64,000 nucleotides of DNA from Bifidobacterium sp. WK012_4_13 (GCF_041080835.1 NZ_CP129683.1:1302001-1366000), one strand, 5' to 3'. Shown: positions 33,323-42,413, counted from the stretch's first letter. A program made the numbers and translations. The notes: generated by a model not told the origin, from the letters alone.

Positions 33323-34450
33323 ATGAAGGCCTCAGCTGAGAAAATCCATGGTGAACAGGGCGATTCCCCTGCACGCGATTTCCATATAGTGACGGATTTG
33401 CAATGGATATGGGAGTCTTTCAAGAGCGGGGAGGAGTTGCTTTCCGGGCAGTGGAATTTCGAGCATGACCTGGGATTGTGGCCTATCCCACATTTGGGAG
33501 AGAACGATGCGTTGTGGATAGATCCAGCGAGTCTGGTCGCGAACAATGCGTGGCGCGCGCACGATGGCCAGCCACCGATTCTCCTGCTTGCTCCCCCGGA
33601 TCGTTGGCTGGATGGATTGAGCCAGCGGCTTCTAGATCGACCTGTCGCGTTTCGGAGTGTGGCCGAAATCCTGGATATGCACAAGCTACCTGAAGCGTTC
33701 TCAGAGAGACCATGGGCTCAGCCAGCCGAGGGCAGGATATCGGGATTCAGGGCTGCACGCCGAAGCCTTGCACAGCTGCAGCACGACCTTCTGACTGTGT
33801 CCGATCATGGTTCTGGCAGCAGAGCGAGCACCGGCCCAGCACACCGACGGCAGGCACCAGAGGAATCGATCATCAGGCTGGAGGGACACATCACCGACAT
33901 CACAGAGGAATGGATGGTCGCGGTCGCGGGTGGAGTCGCTCTTGCAGCCAGTCCGTATTGCATTCACCAGGGCAGTCCCGATGGGGCAAGCTCGGAATCC
34001 GAAGAGATCGTCACGATTTTCGATCTCTCGGCCACCCGGCAAGTCGCATCCTCGATCGAGGCTGAGGGCATAGCGGGAAAGAGCGGCATGCCGCATTTTG
34101 ACGAAGGCCATCGCAGCATGGCACTGGGCATTGTTGGAGATGCGCTCACGCAGTCACACGTTCAAGACGACTTTGCTGGAATGATCGATGTCGCCTTTCG
34201 CGCAGAACGCCCTCCAGTGATTCTCGAAATCGCTCCACTATGGTGCTCTGGGCCATACGGCTTCTCTTCCACGGAGCAGGCTTCAATCCTGAAGGCCATC
34301 GCATCAGGAAGAGTCGGCGCTGCCGAAGAGTCCGGATGCCACGCAGGCGCCGATGAACGAGCCATGCGGAACGAACAGGATGGCACGATGAAGGTGTTTA
34401 CCGCAGGACCCTGGATGAGGCAACATTATGCCCAACGCTATATTCGTTAG
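33323..34450 (+). CDS. Putative ATP-grasp-like protein
   Basis: A 375-residue soluble protein without a clear family. The C-terminal third contains DFAGMIDVAFRAERPPVILEIAPLWCSGPYGFS, which resembles the final strand of ATP-grasp enzymes (hydrophobic-E-x-N/A-x-W-x-G-x-YG) seen in DUF4343-like members, where the Glu and following residue bind Mg-ATP. Here the usual Asn is Ala. Earlier parts have FHIVTDLQWIWESFKSGEELL and a RPVAFRSVAEIL segment that could be the ATP-grasp N-lobe. ATG 33323 lacks a clear Shine-Dalgarno. Assignment is a moderate-confidence pattern match; the partner substrate is unknown. Confidence 0.55.
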   Translation: MKASAEKIHGEQGDSPARDFHIVTDLQWIWESFKSGEELLSGQWNFEHDLGLWPIPHLGENDALWIDPASLVANNAWRAHDGQPPILLLAPPDRWLDGLSQRLLDRPVAFRSVAEILDMHKLPEAFSERPWAQPAEGRISGFRAARRSLAQLQHDLLTVSDHGSGSRASTGPAHRRQAPEESIIRLEGHITDITEEWMVAVAGGVALAASPYCIHQGSPDGASSESEEIVTIFDLSATRQVASSIEAEGIAGKSGMPHFDEGHRSMALGIVGDALTQSHVQDDFAGMIDVAFRAERPPVILEIAPLWCSGPYGFSSTEQASILKAIASGRVGAAEESGCHAGADERAMRNEQDGTMKVFTAGPWMRQHYAQRYIR

Positions 34451-34558
34451 CTTGGTCAGGCATCGTTCACGCGTCACCGCACGACGCAGCTTCCTTCATT
34501 TTCAAGGCTTCACGTGCTCTCTAGCCGCCTTGTAAGGATTTGGCCAGTCAATCCGACA

Positions 34559-34577
34559 TTTGTACGTTCAGTACAAA
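34559..34577. promoter_or_regulatory. Palindromic operator candidate for the TetR gene
   Basis: TTTGTAC-GTTCA-GTACAAA, perfect 7-bp arms, 78 bp upstream of the TetR start. Size and symmetry fit a TetR dimer site; autoregulation is inferred. Confidence 0.5.
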
Positions 34578-34654
34578 CTCGGCCTAAATGGCTATTCTCG
34601 ATAGAATGAGGAGCTAGGGGATAAATACAAAGCTACAAATACGAGGTGGTATTC

Positions 34655-35287
34655 ATGACCGAAGGATATATCCAGCATCAAAAGAAGCAGGCCGAGAAGA
34701 TAATCCAGGCTACCGAGGAGCTGTATCTCAAGGGCGGCGTCGACAGCTTCACGATGGGAAACATCGCAGATACCGCGGGAATCACCCGCGCGACCGTATA
34801 CAACTACTTCACATGCAAGGAAGATATCCTTTGGGCCATCTTCTTCGGGAAGATGGCGGAGCTGCTCACCCGCGTCGAAGAGAAGTTCAAGAAGTCAAAG
34901 ACGACCTTGGACCGGCTTCACGCATATGCGGAGGCGAATTATGAGTACTATCTCGAAGACAAGACCTTCGCGATCTTCTTTGACCTGTTCCTCACCATCT
35001 TCTCCACGGCCAGCGAAAAGCCGAAGAGCTTCTGGGACAATCCATACAATGTCGCGCATTGGCAGCCGGGAAAGACAATCGCGATGTTCAATGAGAACTT
35101 CGATGATGGAAGCGTCCGCGCGGGGCTTGATGCGAAGACCACCGTCCCAGCCTTCTACTACGCATTCCTGGGAACGATAAGCTTCGATTTCAAAAATAGA
35201 AAGGACCTCGAGAAGATCTACAAGCTCGATCTGAAAGAGGTGCTTCAGATGCAGGTTGACTGGATCCTCTCCGGCATCAAGTCCTGA
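34655..35287 (+). CDS. TetR-family transcriptional regulator
   Basis: A 210-residue regulator. The N-terminal helix-turn-helix is EKIIQATEELYLKGGVDSFTMGNIADTAGITRATVYNYFTCKEDIL, with the TetR hallmark R-A-T-V-Y-N-Y-F. The C-terminal part is helical and rich in Phe/Tyr/Lys, consistent with a hydrophobic ligand pocket. ATG 34655 has GAGGTGG 5 nt upstream; the GTG at 34646 overlaps that site and is rejected. No efflux gene adjoins it; the ATP-grasp-like gene lies 204 bp upstream and the HD gene is convergent, so its target is not evident. Confidence 0.9.
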   Translation: MTEGYIQHQKKQAEKIIQATEELYLKGGVDSFTMGNIADTAGITRATVYNYFTCKEDILWAIFFGKMAELLTRVEEKFKKSKTTLDRLHAYAEANYEYYLEDKTFAIFFDLFLTIFSTASEKPKSFWDNPYNVAHWQPGKTIAMFNENFDDGSVRAGLDAKTTVPAFYYAFLGTISFDFKNRKDLEKIYKLDLKEVLQMQVDWILSGIKS

Positions 35288-35335
35288 GCGCAAGCTTGAA
35301 CTCTCACCGCCGCCATGGCGGCCGAGACACCTGAA

Positions 35336-35376
35336 ATCATCAGCCGCACTGCCCTGAGAGCGCTGCGGCTGATGAT
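35336..35376. terminator. Bidirectional terminator between tetR and the HD gene
   Basis: Perfect 13-bp stem (ATCATCAGCCGCA with TGCGGCTGATGAT), 15-nt loop, placed between convergent genes ending at 35287 and 35386. A second palindrome CCGCCATGGCGG lies just before it. Confidence 0.65.
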
Positions 35377-35385
35377 ATCGGACGT

Positions 35386-36024
35386 CTATCGACGGATCGG
35401 CTGATGATATCGTCTGGCCAGAGCCTCGATGTCAGGCAGAGAGTATTTGGCAACGAGACTTCTCCAACGACGGTAATTCTTTTCCCCAAACTTCGCGGCA
35501 CGTCTGTCTTGCCTGCCTTCGGCAATGAATGACGATGGAACGGATTTGCTGTTGAACTTGTCCGCGTACATCACCAGTTCCTGTTCATCATTGCGTGGCA
35601 CATAGTCTTCTGGCGGCAATGGAAGGCCCTCGTCGATCACATCCTGCCGATAGAGCCCGACTCCCGTATGGTTTCTTGCGAACTGAGCGATTTCCTCGCC
35701 GAAACCCTCGTGCAGAAGCAGCTCATAGCCAAGAATCCCGTGAAGAATGTATCGGTTGCGGTCGAACTTGAGCGGCTTGCCGTCGGCCCCATCATGCTTG
35801 AAGACCTGATACGTGCCGATGTCGTGCAGCCAGGCACCAACAAGCGCCAGCTGCAGGTCAAAGCCGTCATCTTTCCAATGCGCGGTTGACTTCTGAGCCA
35901 ATTCGAGTGTGATATCCGCCACAATATGACAGTGGGTGTGCACCACACGGTATGCCGCCTCGGAAGGCGCGCATCTATGGTGAATCTCATCGATTGCTTG
36001 CTGATTTGGTAATTCTCGGACCAT
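35386..36024 (-). CDS. HD-domain phosphohydrolase
   Basis: A 212-residue HD-superfamily metal-dependent phosphohydrolase. Ligands visible: an early His (VVHTHCHIVAD, about 29-33), the HD pair in LALVGAWLHDIGTYQVF (His67-Asp68) and a later His (ILHGILGYELL). Length and order match small HD proteins active on nucleotides or phosphate esters; the substrate is unknown. Start ATG 36024 (MVRELPNQ) is inferred from where protein character begins; its Shine-Dalgarno is weak and ATG 36093 is an alternative. Divergent from zwf. Confidence 0.75.
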   Translation of the reverse strand: MVRELPNQQAIDEIHHRCAPSEAAYRVVHTHCHIVADITLELAQKSTAHWKDDGFDLQLALVGAWLHDIGTYQVFKHDGADGKPLKFDRNRYILHGILGYELLLHEGFGEEIAQFARNHTGVGLYRQDVIDEGLPLPPEDYVPRNDEQELVMYADKFNSKSVPSSFIAEGRQDRRAAKFGEKNYRRWRSLVAKYSLPDIEALARRYHQPIRR

Positions 36025-36167
36025 ACCTGCATCGTACCCAGCCCCATGTCTAAGACATCTGGCGGCTGTTCGCACGCCACGCTTATACGTCATTTGTGAA
36101 CTTCAATGCATTTCTTCGAGTTCAGAACGTAGAATCGTCTCGTATGAATAGCGAACTAGGGGGCAAT

Positions 36168-37820
36168 ATGGGCAATTCGAGCAGTAACCATGGTTCCACA
36201 CCCGACACTGAATCCGACAAGCCTGCCGAGCATGCGGCTGAGGCACCGACCACCGCGATTCCATCTGATCGGGCGCAGACGGACAGTCAGCCAGGTGAGC
36301 AGTGGAGCAATCCACTGAGAGATCCAAGCGATCTGAGGCTTCCAAGAATCGCCGGGCCATGCTCTCTGGTCATCTTTGGCGTGACCGGCGATCTGTCGAA
36401 GAAAAAACTGCTTCCGGCAATCTACGACCTTGCAAACCGCGGCCTGCTTCCCGCAGGATTCGGTCTGATTGGATTCGGGCGGCGTGACTGGTCCGACGAG
36501 CAGTTCGGCAACTTCGTCAAGGAGAACATGCAGGCTCATTGCCGGACTCCTTTCAGGGAATCGACATGGCATCATCTCTCCAAGGGCTTCCGCTTCGTCA
36601 AGGGCAACTTTGACGATGAGCAGGCCTTCACCAACCTGTCCAAGACGGTGTCGGAACTCGATCGAGATCGTGGAACGATGGGCAACCATGCGTTCTACAT
36701 GTCGGTGCCGCCCAAGGCGTTCCCCGAAGTATCACGTCAGCTCGCGAAGTCGGGACTTTCCCACTCCACCAAGGGCGCTTGGCGTAGGGTCATCATCGAA
36801 AAGCCCTTCGGACATGACCTGAAGAGCGCCAAGGAACTCGACCGCGTCATCTCAAGTGTCTTCGATCCCGATTCGGTGTTCCGCATCGATCACTACCTCG
36901 GCAAGGAGACCGTGCAGAACCTGCTTGCCCTTCGCTTCGCGAACATGATGTTCGAGCCAGTCTGGAACGCCAACTATGTAAGCCACGTGCAGATCACGAT
37001 GGCCGAGGACATCGGCATCGGTGGACGCGCAGGATACTACGATGGCATCGGCGCCGCCCGGGATGTGATTCAGAATCATCTCCTGCAGCTCATGGCGCTC
37101 ACTGCGATGGAAGAGCCCGTGTCGTTCTCCGCCCAAGATCTGACGTCTGAGAAGACGAAGGTGCTGTCCGCAATCCGAGTGCCCAAGGATCTCGCGAAGT
37201 ACACGGCGCGCGGCCAGTATGCCGATGGCTGGCAGGGCTCGGAAAAGGTGCTCGGATACCTCAACGAAAAGGGCATTGACAAGGCTTCCACGACGGAGAC
37301 CTATGCCGCAGTCCGCCTTGACGTCGACACCCGCCGCTGGGCCGGAGTTCCGTTCTACCTTCGGACAGGCAAGCGCCTGGGCAAGCGCGTCACCGAGATA
37401 GCACTCGAATTCAAGCACGCACCCCATCTGCCTTTCGAGACCACGGCAACCCGCGAACTCGGTTCGAACGCAATCGTCATCCGCATCCAGCCTGACGAGG
37501 GCGTGACCTTGCGGTTCGGCGCAAAGGTTCCTGGAACCGCAATGGAAGTGCGCGACGTGAGCATGGACTTCAGCTATGGCCGCTCATTCACCGAGGCTTC
37601 CCCGGAAGCATACGAGCGCTTGATTCTCGATGTTCTGCTTGGCGATCCGCCGCTCTTCCCGACAACCGAGGAAGTCAACCTGTCATGGAACATCCTTGAC
37701 CCGATCGAGGAATATTGGAGCACCCTCGGTCAGCCGCAACCATATGCCTCAGGCACATGGGGGCCTGCCCAGTCCGATGAAATGCTAGAACGCGATGGAA
37801 ACCACTGGAGGCTGCCATGA
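36168..37820 (+). CDS. zwf: Glucose-6-phosphate 1-dehydrogenase
   Basis: A 550-residue enzyme oxidising glucose-6-phosphate to 6-phosphogluconolactone with NADP. Visible: coenzyme loop FGVTGDLSKKKLLPAIYDL (about 69-87), EKPFGHDL, and the active-site signature RIDHYLGKE at about 239-247 with the substrate-binding His and Lys. A disordered ~55-residue N-terminal extension precedes the core. The start at ATG 36168 (MGNSSSN) has AGGGGG 5 nt upstream; the ATG at 36144 does not. First gene of zwf-opcA-pgl with overlapping junctions, so expression is coupled. Provides NADPH alongside the fructose-6-phosphate shunt typical of bifidobacteria. Confidence 0.97.
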   Translation: MGNSSSNHGSTPDTESDKPAEHAAEAPTTAIPSDRAQTDSQPGEQWSNPLRDPSDLRLPRIAGPCSLVIFGVTGDLSKKKLLPAIYDLANRGLLPAGFGLIGFGRRDWSDEQFGNFVKENMQAHCRTPFRESTWHHLSKGFRFVKGNFDDEQAFTNLSKTVSELDRDRGTMGNHAFYMSVPPKAFPEVSRQLAKSGLSHSTKGAWRRVIIEKPFGHDLKSAKELDRVISSVFDPDSVFRIDHYLGKETVQNLLALRFANMMFEPVWNANYVSHVQITMAEDIGIGGRAGYYDGIGAARDVIQNHLLQLMALTAMEEPVSFSAQDLTSEKTKVLSAIRVPKDLAKYTARGQYADGWQGSEKVLGYLNEKGIDKASTTETYAAVRLDVDTRRWAGVPFYLRTGKRLGKRVTEIALEFKHAPHLPFETTATRELGSNAIVIRIQPDEGVTLRFGAKVPGTAMEVRDVSMDFSYGRSFTEASPEAYERLILDVLLGDPPLFPTTEEVNLSWNILDPIEEYWSTLGQPQPYASGTWGPAQSDEMLERDGNHWRLP

Positions 37821-38749
37821 TTGTCACACTGTCACAGACCACAACATCTGCCATTTCCTCGAAGATAGACAGTCTGCACACCGAGCGCGGCGAAGTCGCG
37901 CTCGGCCGAGTGCTTACGATGCTTATCACGACGGATTCCGAGAATCTCGAAGCCACTCTCGAGACCGCCAACAGCGCAAGCCGCGAGCATCCCTGCCGCG
38001 TGATCGCCATCGTCGATGCCGATCGCAACAAGCACGAAAGCTCGCATCTTGATGCACAGGTTCGGTTCGGCGCCGATGCCGGAGCTGGCGAAATCATCGT
38101 CCTCAAGCCATACGGAGACCTGACCCGTCACCTCGACACGCTGGTGATTCCCCTGCTGGTTCCGGACGCACCCGTGGTCGCATGGTGGCCTACCCGCGTG
38201 CCAGAGGATCCTTCGAAGGATTCACTTGGCGCGATGGCGCGAAATCGCATAACCGATGCCCTGCGCGCACCTAACCCAGAGGCAGCGTTCACCGCGCTTC
38301 GCGCGCATTGGTCCCCGCAGGACGTGGATATGTCATGGACTCGTCTCACACGCTGGAGGGCCTTGGCTGCGGCCCTGCTTGACGAACCACCGCACCTCGC
38401 CGTCGTCTCTGCACGCGTAACCGGCCAGTCGCATTATCTCCCGGTGGACCTGCTCGCTGCCTGGCTGGCAGTCAGGTTGAACGTTCCAGTCACCCTCGAT
38501 CAGCAACCGACGGAGCATGCGATCACCGGAATCTATCTGACGCGCGAAGACTCAAGCGTGGTAAGCATTGAGCGCCATAATGACGAGGACCAGGCGATGA
38601 TCACGCAGGCCGATGAACAATCGCAGGCAATCGCCATGCCCATGCGCACGCTCGACGAATGTCTGAGCGAGGAACTGCGAAGACTCGATCCCGACGAGAT
38701 TTACGCTGAAGTCATCAACCGTGGCTGGAGCATGATCGACCATGACTGA
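37817..38749 (+). CDS. opcA: Glucose-6-phosphate dehydrogenase assembly protein OpcA
   Basis: A 310-residue OpcA-family protein, the activator/assembly factor of actinobacterial and cyanobacterial Zwf. Characteristic blocks are GRVLTMLITTDSE, HPCRVIAIVDAD, GAGEIIVLKPYGDLTRHLDTLVIPLLVPDAPVVAWWP and MSWTRLTRWRALAAALLDEPP. ATG 37817 overlaps the zwf stop (ATGA), a clear translational-coupling junction, and its own end overlaps pgl by 8 bp. Confidence 0.95.
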   Translation: MIVTLSQTTTSAISSKIDSLHTERGEVALGRVLTMLITTDSENLEATLETANSASREHPCRVIAIVDADRNKHESSHLDAQVRFGADAGAGEIIVLKPYGDLTRHLDTLVIPLLVPDAPVVAWWPTRVPEDPSKDSLGAMARNRITDALRAPNPEAAFTALRAHWSPQDVDMSWTRLTRWRALAAALLDEPPHLAVVSARVTGQSHYLPVDLLAAWLAVRLNVPVTLDQQPTEHAITGIYLTREDSSVVSIERHNDEDQAMITQADEQSQAIAMPMRTLDECLSEELRRLDPDEIYAEVINRGWSMIDHD

Positions 38750-39548
38750 AGCTGCGAACGCCTCGTTGCGAACGGTCATCCAGTATGCCAGTCCCGAACT
38801 GATGCATCGCGCGACTGCTGCAAGGTTTCTGCTTGAGTTGGGCGACCGACTTGCCAGGGGGCCTCGAGTCGATGTCGCCCTTACCGGTGGCACCGATGGC
38901 ACGGCTGTGCTCAAGGCCATTGCGGAGAGTCCATTGAATGGTGCCGTGGACTGGTCCAGAGTGCATCTGTGGTGGGGTGACGAGCGCTTTGTGCCCGCCG
39001 ATTCGCCTGACCGCAACGCCAAACAGGCTCGCGACGCATGGTTTGGCAAGCTCCTTGATGATGGCCAGATGCCGGCTTCGCATGTGCACGAGATGCCGGC
39101 TGACACGCGTACACGAAGTGAAATCGCGGCTGCAACAGATGAAGAGGACGTTGATCTGCTGAACGGAGCCGCCGCTGCATACGATCAGGAACTGGTCTAC
39201 GAACTGGGCACCTATCCCAAACTGGATGTCGCGATGTTCGGTGTGGGGCCAGATGGGCACTTTGCCTCACTCTTCCCTGATCTTGCGGAAATTCGCATCG
39301 ACGATCCGCTCAAACGGGTCGTCGGCATCACCCATTCGCCAAAGCAGCCCCCACTGCGCCTGACGCTGACTTCACCCTTCATTCGCAGCAGCGACAAGGT
39401 GTGGCTGCTCGCAGGCTCAGCAGGCAAGGCCGAGGCCGTTGCAAGCGCGCTTTCCGGCGTGAACAACCCGCACGTGCCCAGTTCATTCGCCGCCGGCAAA
39501 CAAGAAACCCTGTGGCTCATCACCAAGGCGTCCGCGAAACTCCTGTAA
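38742..39548 (+). CDS. pgl: 6-phosphogluconolactonase
   Basis: A 268-residue enzyme hydrolysing 6-phosphogluconolactone to 6-phosphogluconate, following Zwf in the pathway. Family motifs: VDVALTGGTDGTAVLKAI, WSRVHLWWGDERFVPADSPDRN, LDVAMFGVGPDGHFASLFPD (catalytic GxGxDGHxASLFP) and the C-terminal KVWLLAGSAGKAEAV. About 20 residues longer than the E. coli DevB-type forms through a short acidic insert near RTRSEIAAATDEEDVD. Last gene of the operon; followed by the large inverted repeat at 39576-39692. Confidence 0.95.
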   Translation: MTEAANASLRTVIQYASPELMHRATAARFLLELGDRLARGPRVDVALTGGTDGTAVLKAIAESPLNGAVDWSRVHLWWGDERFVPADSPDRNAKQARDAWFGKLLDDGQMPASHVHEMPADTRTRSEIAAATDEEDVDLLNGAAAAYDQELVYELGTYPKLDVAMFGVGPDGHFASLFPDLAEIRIDDPLKRVVGITHSPKQPPLRLTLTSPFIRSSDKVWLLAGSAGKAEAVASALSGVNNPHVPSSFAAGKQETLWLITKASAKLL

Positions 39549-39575
39549 TTTCGATTTCAATCGTTTCTGGAGATC

Positions 39576-39692
39576 AGATTCTGAGTTTTGCGGCAATTGG
39601 AAAGTATAGACGCTTATTTTTGTTGAATTCACGTGTCGTTTTCAACGTTTTTGACCTTCTATACTTTCCAATTGCCGCAAAACTCAGAATCT
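39576..39692. repeat. 117-bp element with perfect 35-bp inverted arms
   Basis: The arm 39576-39610 (begins AGATTCTGAGTTTTGCGG) is exactly complementary to 39658-39692. The 47-nt centre holds a further GTTGAA/TTCAAC stem. AT-rich compared with flanking genes. It lies 27 bp after pgl, before a separate terminator. A second, more diverged copy of the same layout sits at 57005-57122. It could be a MITE-like element, or an RNA stem acting at the pgl 3' end. Confidence 0.9.
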
Positions 39693-39718
39693 CGAAACAG
39701 CATTGGAAATTTTGAGAT

Positions 39719-39773
39719 GCAAAACCCCTATTCTGACCACATGCAAGAGCGTGTGTCCAGAATAGGGGTTTGC
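39719..39773. terminator. Bidirectional terminator between pgl and gnd
   Basis: AAACCCCTATTCTG pairs with CAGAATAGGGGTTT (14 bp, extendable by GC/GC past a bulged A), loop 22 nt, between convergent genes. Confidence 0.8.
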
Positions 39774-39830
39774 GTTTACGTACATCTGCTGTCTTTAAGC
39801 CACCGATGAACGAAGGCTTTGAATCCTGGC

Positions 39831-41294
39831 TTATGCCTTGATTTCCTTCTGGTCTCCGGCCCAGAGGGTGTGGAAGGCGCCTGGTTCGTCGACACGGCCA
39901 TAGGTATGGGCACCGAAGAGATCACGCTGGCCTTGGATCAGTGCTGCAGGCAGACGCTTGGAGCGCAAACCGTCGTAATAGGCCAGGGAGCTTGAGAACA
40001 CCGGCACTGGAACGCCAGCCTCTGCAGCGGTGGAGACCACGCGACGCCAGGATCCCTGAGCGTTCTCAACGGCCTTCTTGAAGAATGGGTCGAAGAGCAG
40101 TGAGCCAAAGCTTTCGCCCGAACCATAGGCATCGGAGATGCGGTTGAGGAACTTGGCTCGAATGATGCAGCCACCACGCCAGATACGGGCGACGGCACCC
40201 AGATCGATCGTCCAATCGTATTCCTTGGCGCCCGCCTCAATCTCGGTGAAGCCCTGCGCATAGGCGACAATCTTCGAAGCATAGAGTGCCTCGCGAATAT
40301 CTTCGATGAAGGCCTTCTTCGCTTCTGCATCGTTGGCGATCCTGGAGAGGAACTCGGTTGGATCAGGCCCTTGCAGCACCTTCTCCTGAGCTTCCTTGCG
40401 AAGCCCGGCCTCGGAAGAGAGCCCGCGGGCGAACACTGCCTCGCCGATGCCGGTGACCGGCGTTGCGAGAGAGAGAGCCGTCTGAACCGTCCATGTACCG
40501 GTGCCCTTCATGCCAGCCTGATCGGTGACGATGTCAATGAATGGCTTGCCGGTCTTCTCATCGACATGGCTCAGCACCTGAGAGGTGATCTCTATCAGGT
40601 AGGAGTTCAAGTCGCCCTTGTTCCACTCAGCGAATACGTCGGCGATCTCCTTCGGTGCCATGCCCAGCCCACGGCGCATCAGGTCGTAGCTTTCCGCGAT
40701 GACCTGCATATCGGCATATTCGATGCCGTTATGCACCATCTTTACGAAATGGCCAGCGCCGTCGGTGCCGATATGCGTCACGCAGGGCTCGCCTTCGGCA
40801 ACTGCTGCGATTGATTTCAGAATCGGTCCGAGGGTCTTCCAGGATTCATCGGTGCCGCCAGGCATCATGGAAGGCCCGAGGAGCGCGCCCTCTTCGCCGC
40901 CGGAAACGCCGCAGCCCACAAAGTGCAAGCCACGTGCGCGAATTTCCTTTTCGCGACGAATCGTGTCCTTGAAATAGGCGTTGCCTGCATCGACGATGAT
41001 GTCGCCCTTTTCCATCACATCCGCCAGCTCGTTGATCACCGCATCCGTCGGAGCCCCCGCCTGCACCATGATTATTGCCGTGCGAGGCTTTGCAAGCGAA
41101 TGAACGAACTCCTCCACGGTCTTCGAAGGAATGAAGCTGCCTTCTGAACCGTGTTCATCCATCAAAGTCTCAGTGCGCGAATAGTGACGGTTAAACACTG
41201 CGACGGTGTTGCCGTGGTGAGCGAGATTCCTCGCCAGACTTGCCCCCATAGCAGCGAGTCCAACAACGCCAATGTTTGCCTGTTCCTCTGTCAT
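39831..41294 (-). CDS. gnd: 6-phosphogluconate dehydrogenase, decarboxylating
   Basis: A 487-residue enzyme converting 6-phosphogluconate to ribulose-5-phosphate with NADP reduction and CO2 release. The dinucleotide site IGVVGLAAMGASLARNLA and NRHYSRTE are at the N-terminus; the substrate site is GCGVSGGEEGALLGPSMMPGG and the catalytic Lys in GHFVKMVHNGIEYADMQ (about residue 183). The C-terminal all-helical domain has the WRGGCIIRAKFLNRI block. Full length for the long homodimeric form. ATG 41294 has AGGGG 7 nt upstream. Convergent with the zwf operon, so the pathway genes are clustered but separately transcribed. Confidence 0.97.
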   Translation of the reverse strand: MTEEQANIGVVGLAAMGASLARNLAHHGNTVAVFNRHYSRTETLMDEHGSEGSFIPSKTVEEFVHSLAKPRTAIIMVQAGAPTDAVINELADVMEKGDIIVDAGNAYFKDTIRREKEIRARGLHFVGCGVSGGEEGALLGPSMMPGGTDESWKTLGPILKSIAAVAEGEPCVTHIGTDGAGHFVKMVHNGIEYADMQVIAESYDLMRRGLGMAPKEIADVFAEWNKGDLNSYLIEITSQVLSHVDEKTGKPFIDIVTDQAGMKGTGTWTVQTALSLATPVTGIGEAVFARGLSSEAGLRKEAQEKVLQGPDPTEFLSRIANDAEAKKAFIEDIREALYASKIVAYAQGFTEIEAGAKEYDWTIDLGAVARIWRGGCIIRAKFLNRISDAYGSGESFGSLLFDPFFKKAVENAQGSWRRVVSTAAEAGVPVPVFSSSLAYYDGLRSKRLPAALIQGQRDLFGAHTYGRVDEPGAFHTLWAGDQKEIKA

Positions 41295-41459
41295 CGCATC
41301 CCCTTTCCTCTGTCAGCAGCGCGCGCGACGCGGCTCAATGCGAAGACACGTCGCAAACCACCGAGCTGCCAAACCTTCGACGAGGCATTCCTTTTCCAGT
41401 AATACCGAATCGATTCTATTGCCTTAACTTGACCACAGGCTGGATATTCGCTCGAAACT

Positions 41460-42329
41460 TCACAGCGAGCGGATTGAATATTCTCCGGTTCTGTTCGATA
41501 TGGAGATGAGTTCGTTGTTCTGCAGTTCGACCCAGCCATCTTCCGGTCGCTGGGTGAATCCGGACGATGCGACTACAACGCCCACGTGTTCCCCCTGATC
41601 GCCCTTGATTTCGCGGTAGCGTATGGCCCTGTAATCAAGCGCATGCCTCTCGACACCGTATTCCCGATATATCTCTGTGATTCGGGGAGGGGTCTCGACT
41701 CTTCCCGAAGCCCGCACGCAGACAAGCTGGTCGCGACTTTGGACAAGGCAGTTATAGGATGATTTCGGATAGACCTTGCGAAGCTTTCCGATCGCCTGGC
41801 TCACCGCCTGCTCAAGAGAGTATCCCTCGCTGAGTTCCTGCAGAACGACCGAGAAATACATCGCCGTATCGCTTTTCCCACCAGTGCTGAGAAAAAGGTC
41901 CCTATCGATCGGAAAGTCGGAATTCTCGACGATGTTGCGGCCTTCGTCGTCGCTGATATCGCCATTATGGCTGAAGGCAAGTCCTCCACTGTAGAAAGGC
42001 TGCTGATTCTCCATGATCAATGGGATGTTGGAAGATGCAAGACGCAGATGATATATTGCGCCGCGTGCAGGCTGTGCGGCGAATGCCTCGAAGGCAGAAT
42101 CAAACTCTGCGGCAACGGTGGAACGATAAAAGCGATTTTCGGTCTCCGGACTCGGCGCTCCGCCATCCTTGCTGAATGGCTCCTCCTGGGTTGCAGCGAG
42201 TAGTGCGGTACCCCAGCCATCGTTGTGGATCTTGGAGATCTCCCGAAACTCCACAACCGCCTCATGCCCGAGCACTTCCTCCAGACTGAGATTGCGGCCG
42301 TCCGTTGCATACCCTAATAATCTGCACAT
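41460..42329 (-). CDS. Class II glutamine amidotransferase
   Basis: A 289-residue Ntn-type glutamine amidotransferase like YafJ/EgtC. The start must be ATG 42329, so that Cys2 of MCRLLGYAT becomes the N-terminal nucleophile. Other conserved parts are HNDGWGTALL, GAIYHLRLAS (Arg/His of the glutamine site), ENQQPFYSGGLAFSHNGDI (Asn-Gly-Asp) and STGGKSDTAMYF. Upstream in-frame codons are excluded by the Cys requirement. It presumably transfers ammonia from glutamine to an unknown acceptor, or acts as a glutaminase. No egtB/egtD ergothioneine genes adjoin. Between kup and gnd, all on the minus strand. Confidence 0.85.
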   Translation of the reverse strand: MCRLLGYATDGRNLSLEEVLGHEAVVEFREISKIHNDGWGTALLAATQEEPFSKDGGAPSPETENRFYRSTVAAEFDSAFEAFAAQPARGAIYHLRLASSNIPLIMENQQPFYSGGLAFSHNGDISDDEGRNIVENSDFPIDRDLFLSTGGKSDTAMYFSVVLQELSEGYSLEQAVSQAIGKLRKVYPKSSYNCLVQSRDQLVCVRASGRVETPPRITEIYREYGVERHALDYRAIRYREIKGDQGEHVGVVVASSGFTQRPEDGWVELQNNELISISNRTGEYSIRSL

Positions 42330-42358
42330 AATTCGCATTGCACCTAAACGTAAAAGCA

Positions 42359-42413
42359 GAGTGTCAGATGCAGTGAGCACGAAGCTACATCATGCCCATG
42401 GCAGCTGACACTC
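42359..42413 (-). terminator. Hairpin downstream of kup
   Basis: GAGTGTCAG/CTGACACTC, 9 bp, with TGC/GCA pairing further in after a mismatch. On the minus strand it is followed by TGCTTTTA. Also lies 30 bp upstream of the amidotransferase start, so it may be a leader structure instead. Confidence 0.5.
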
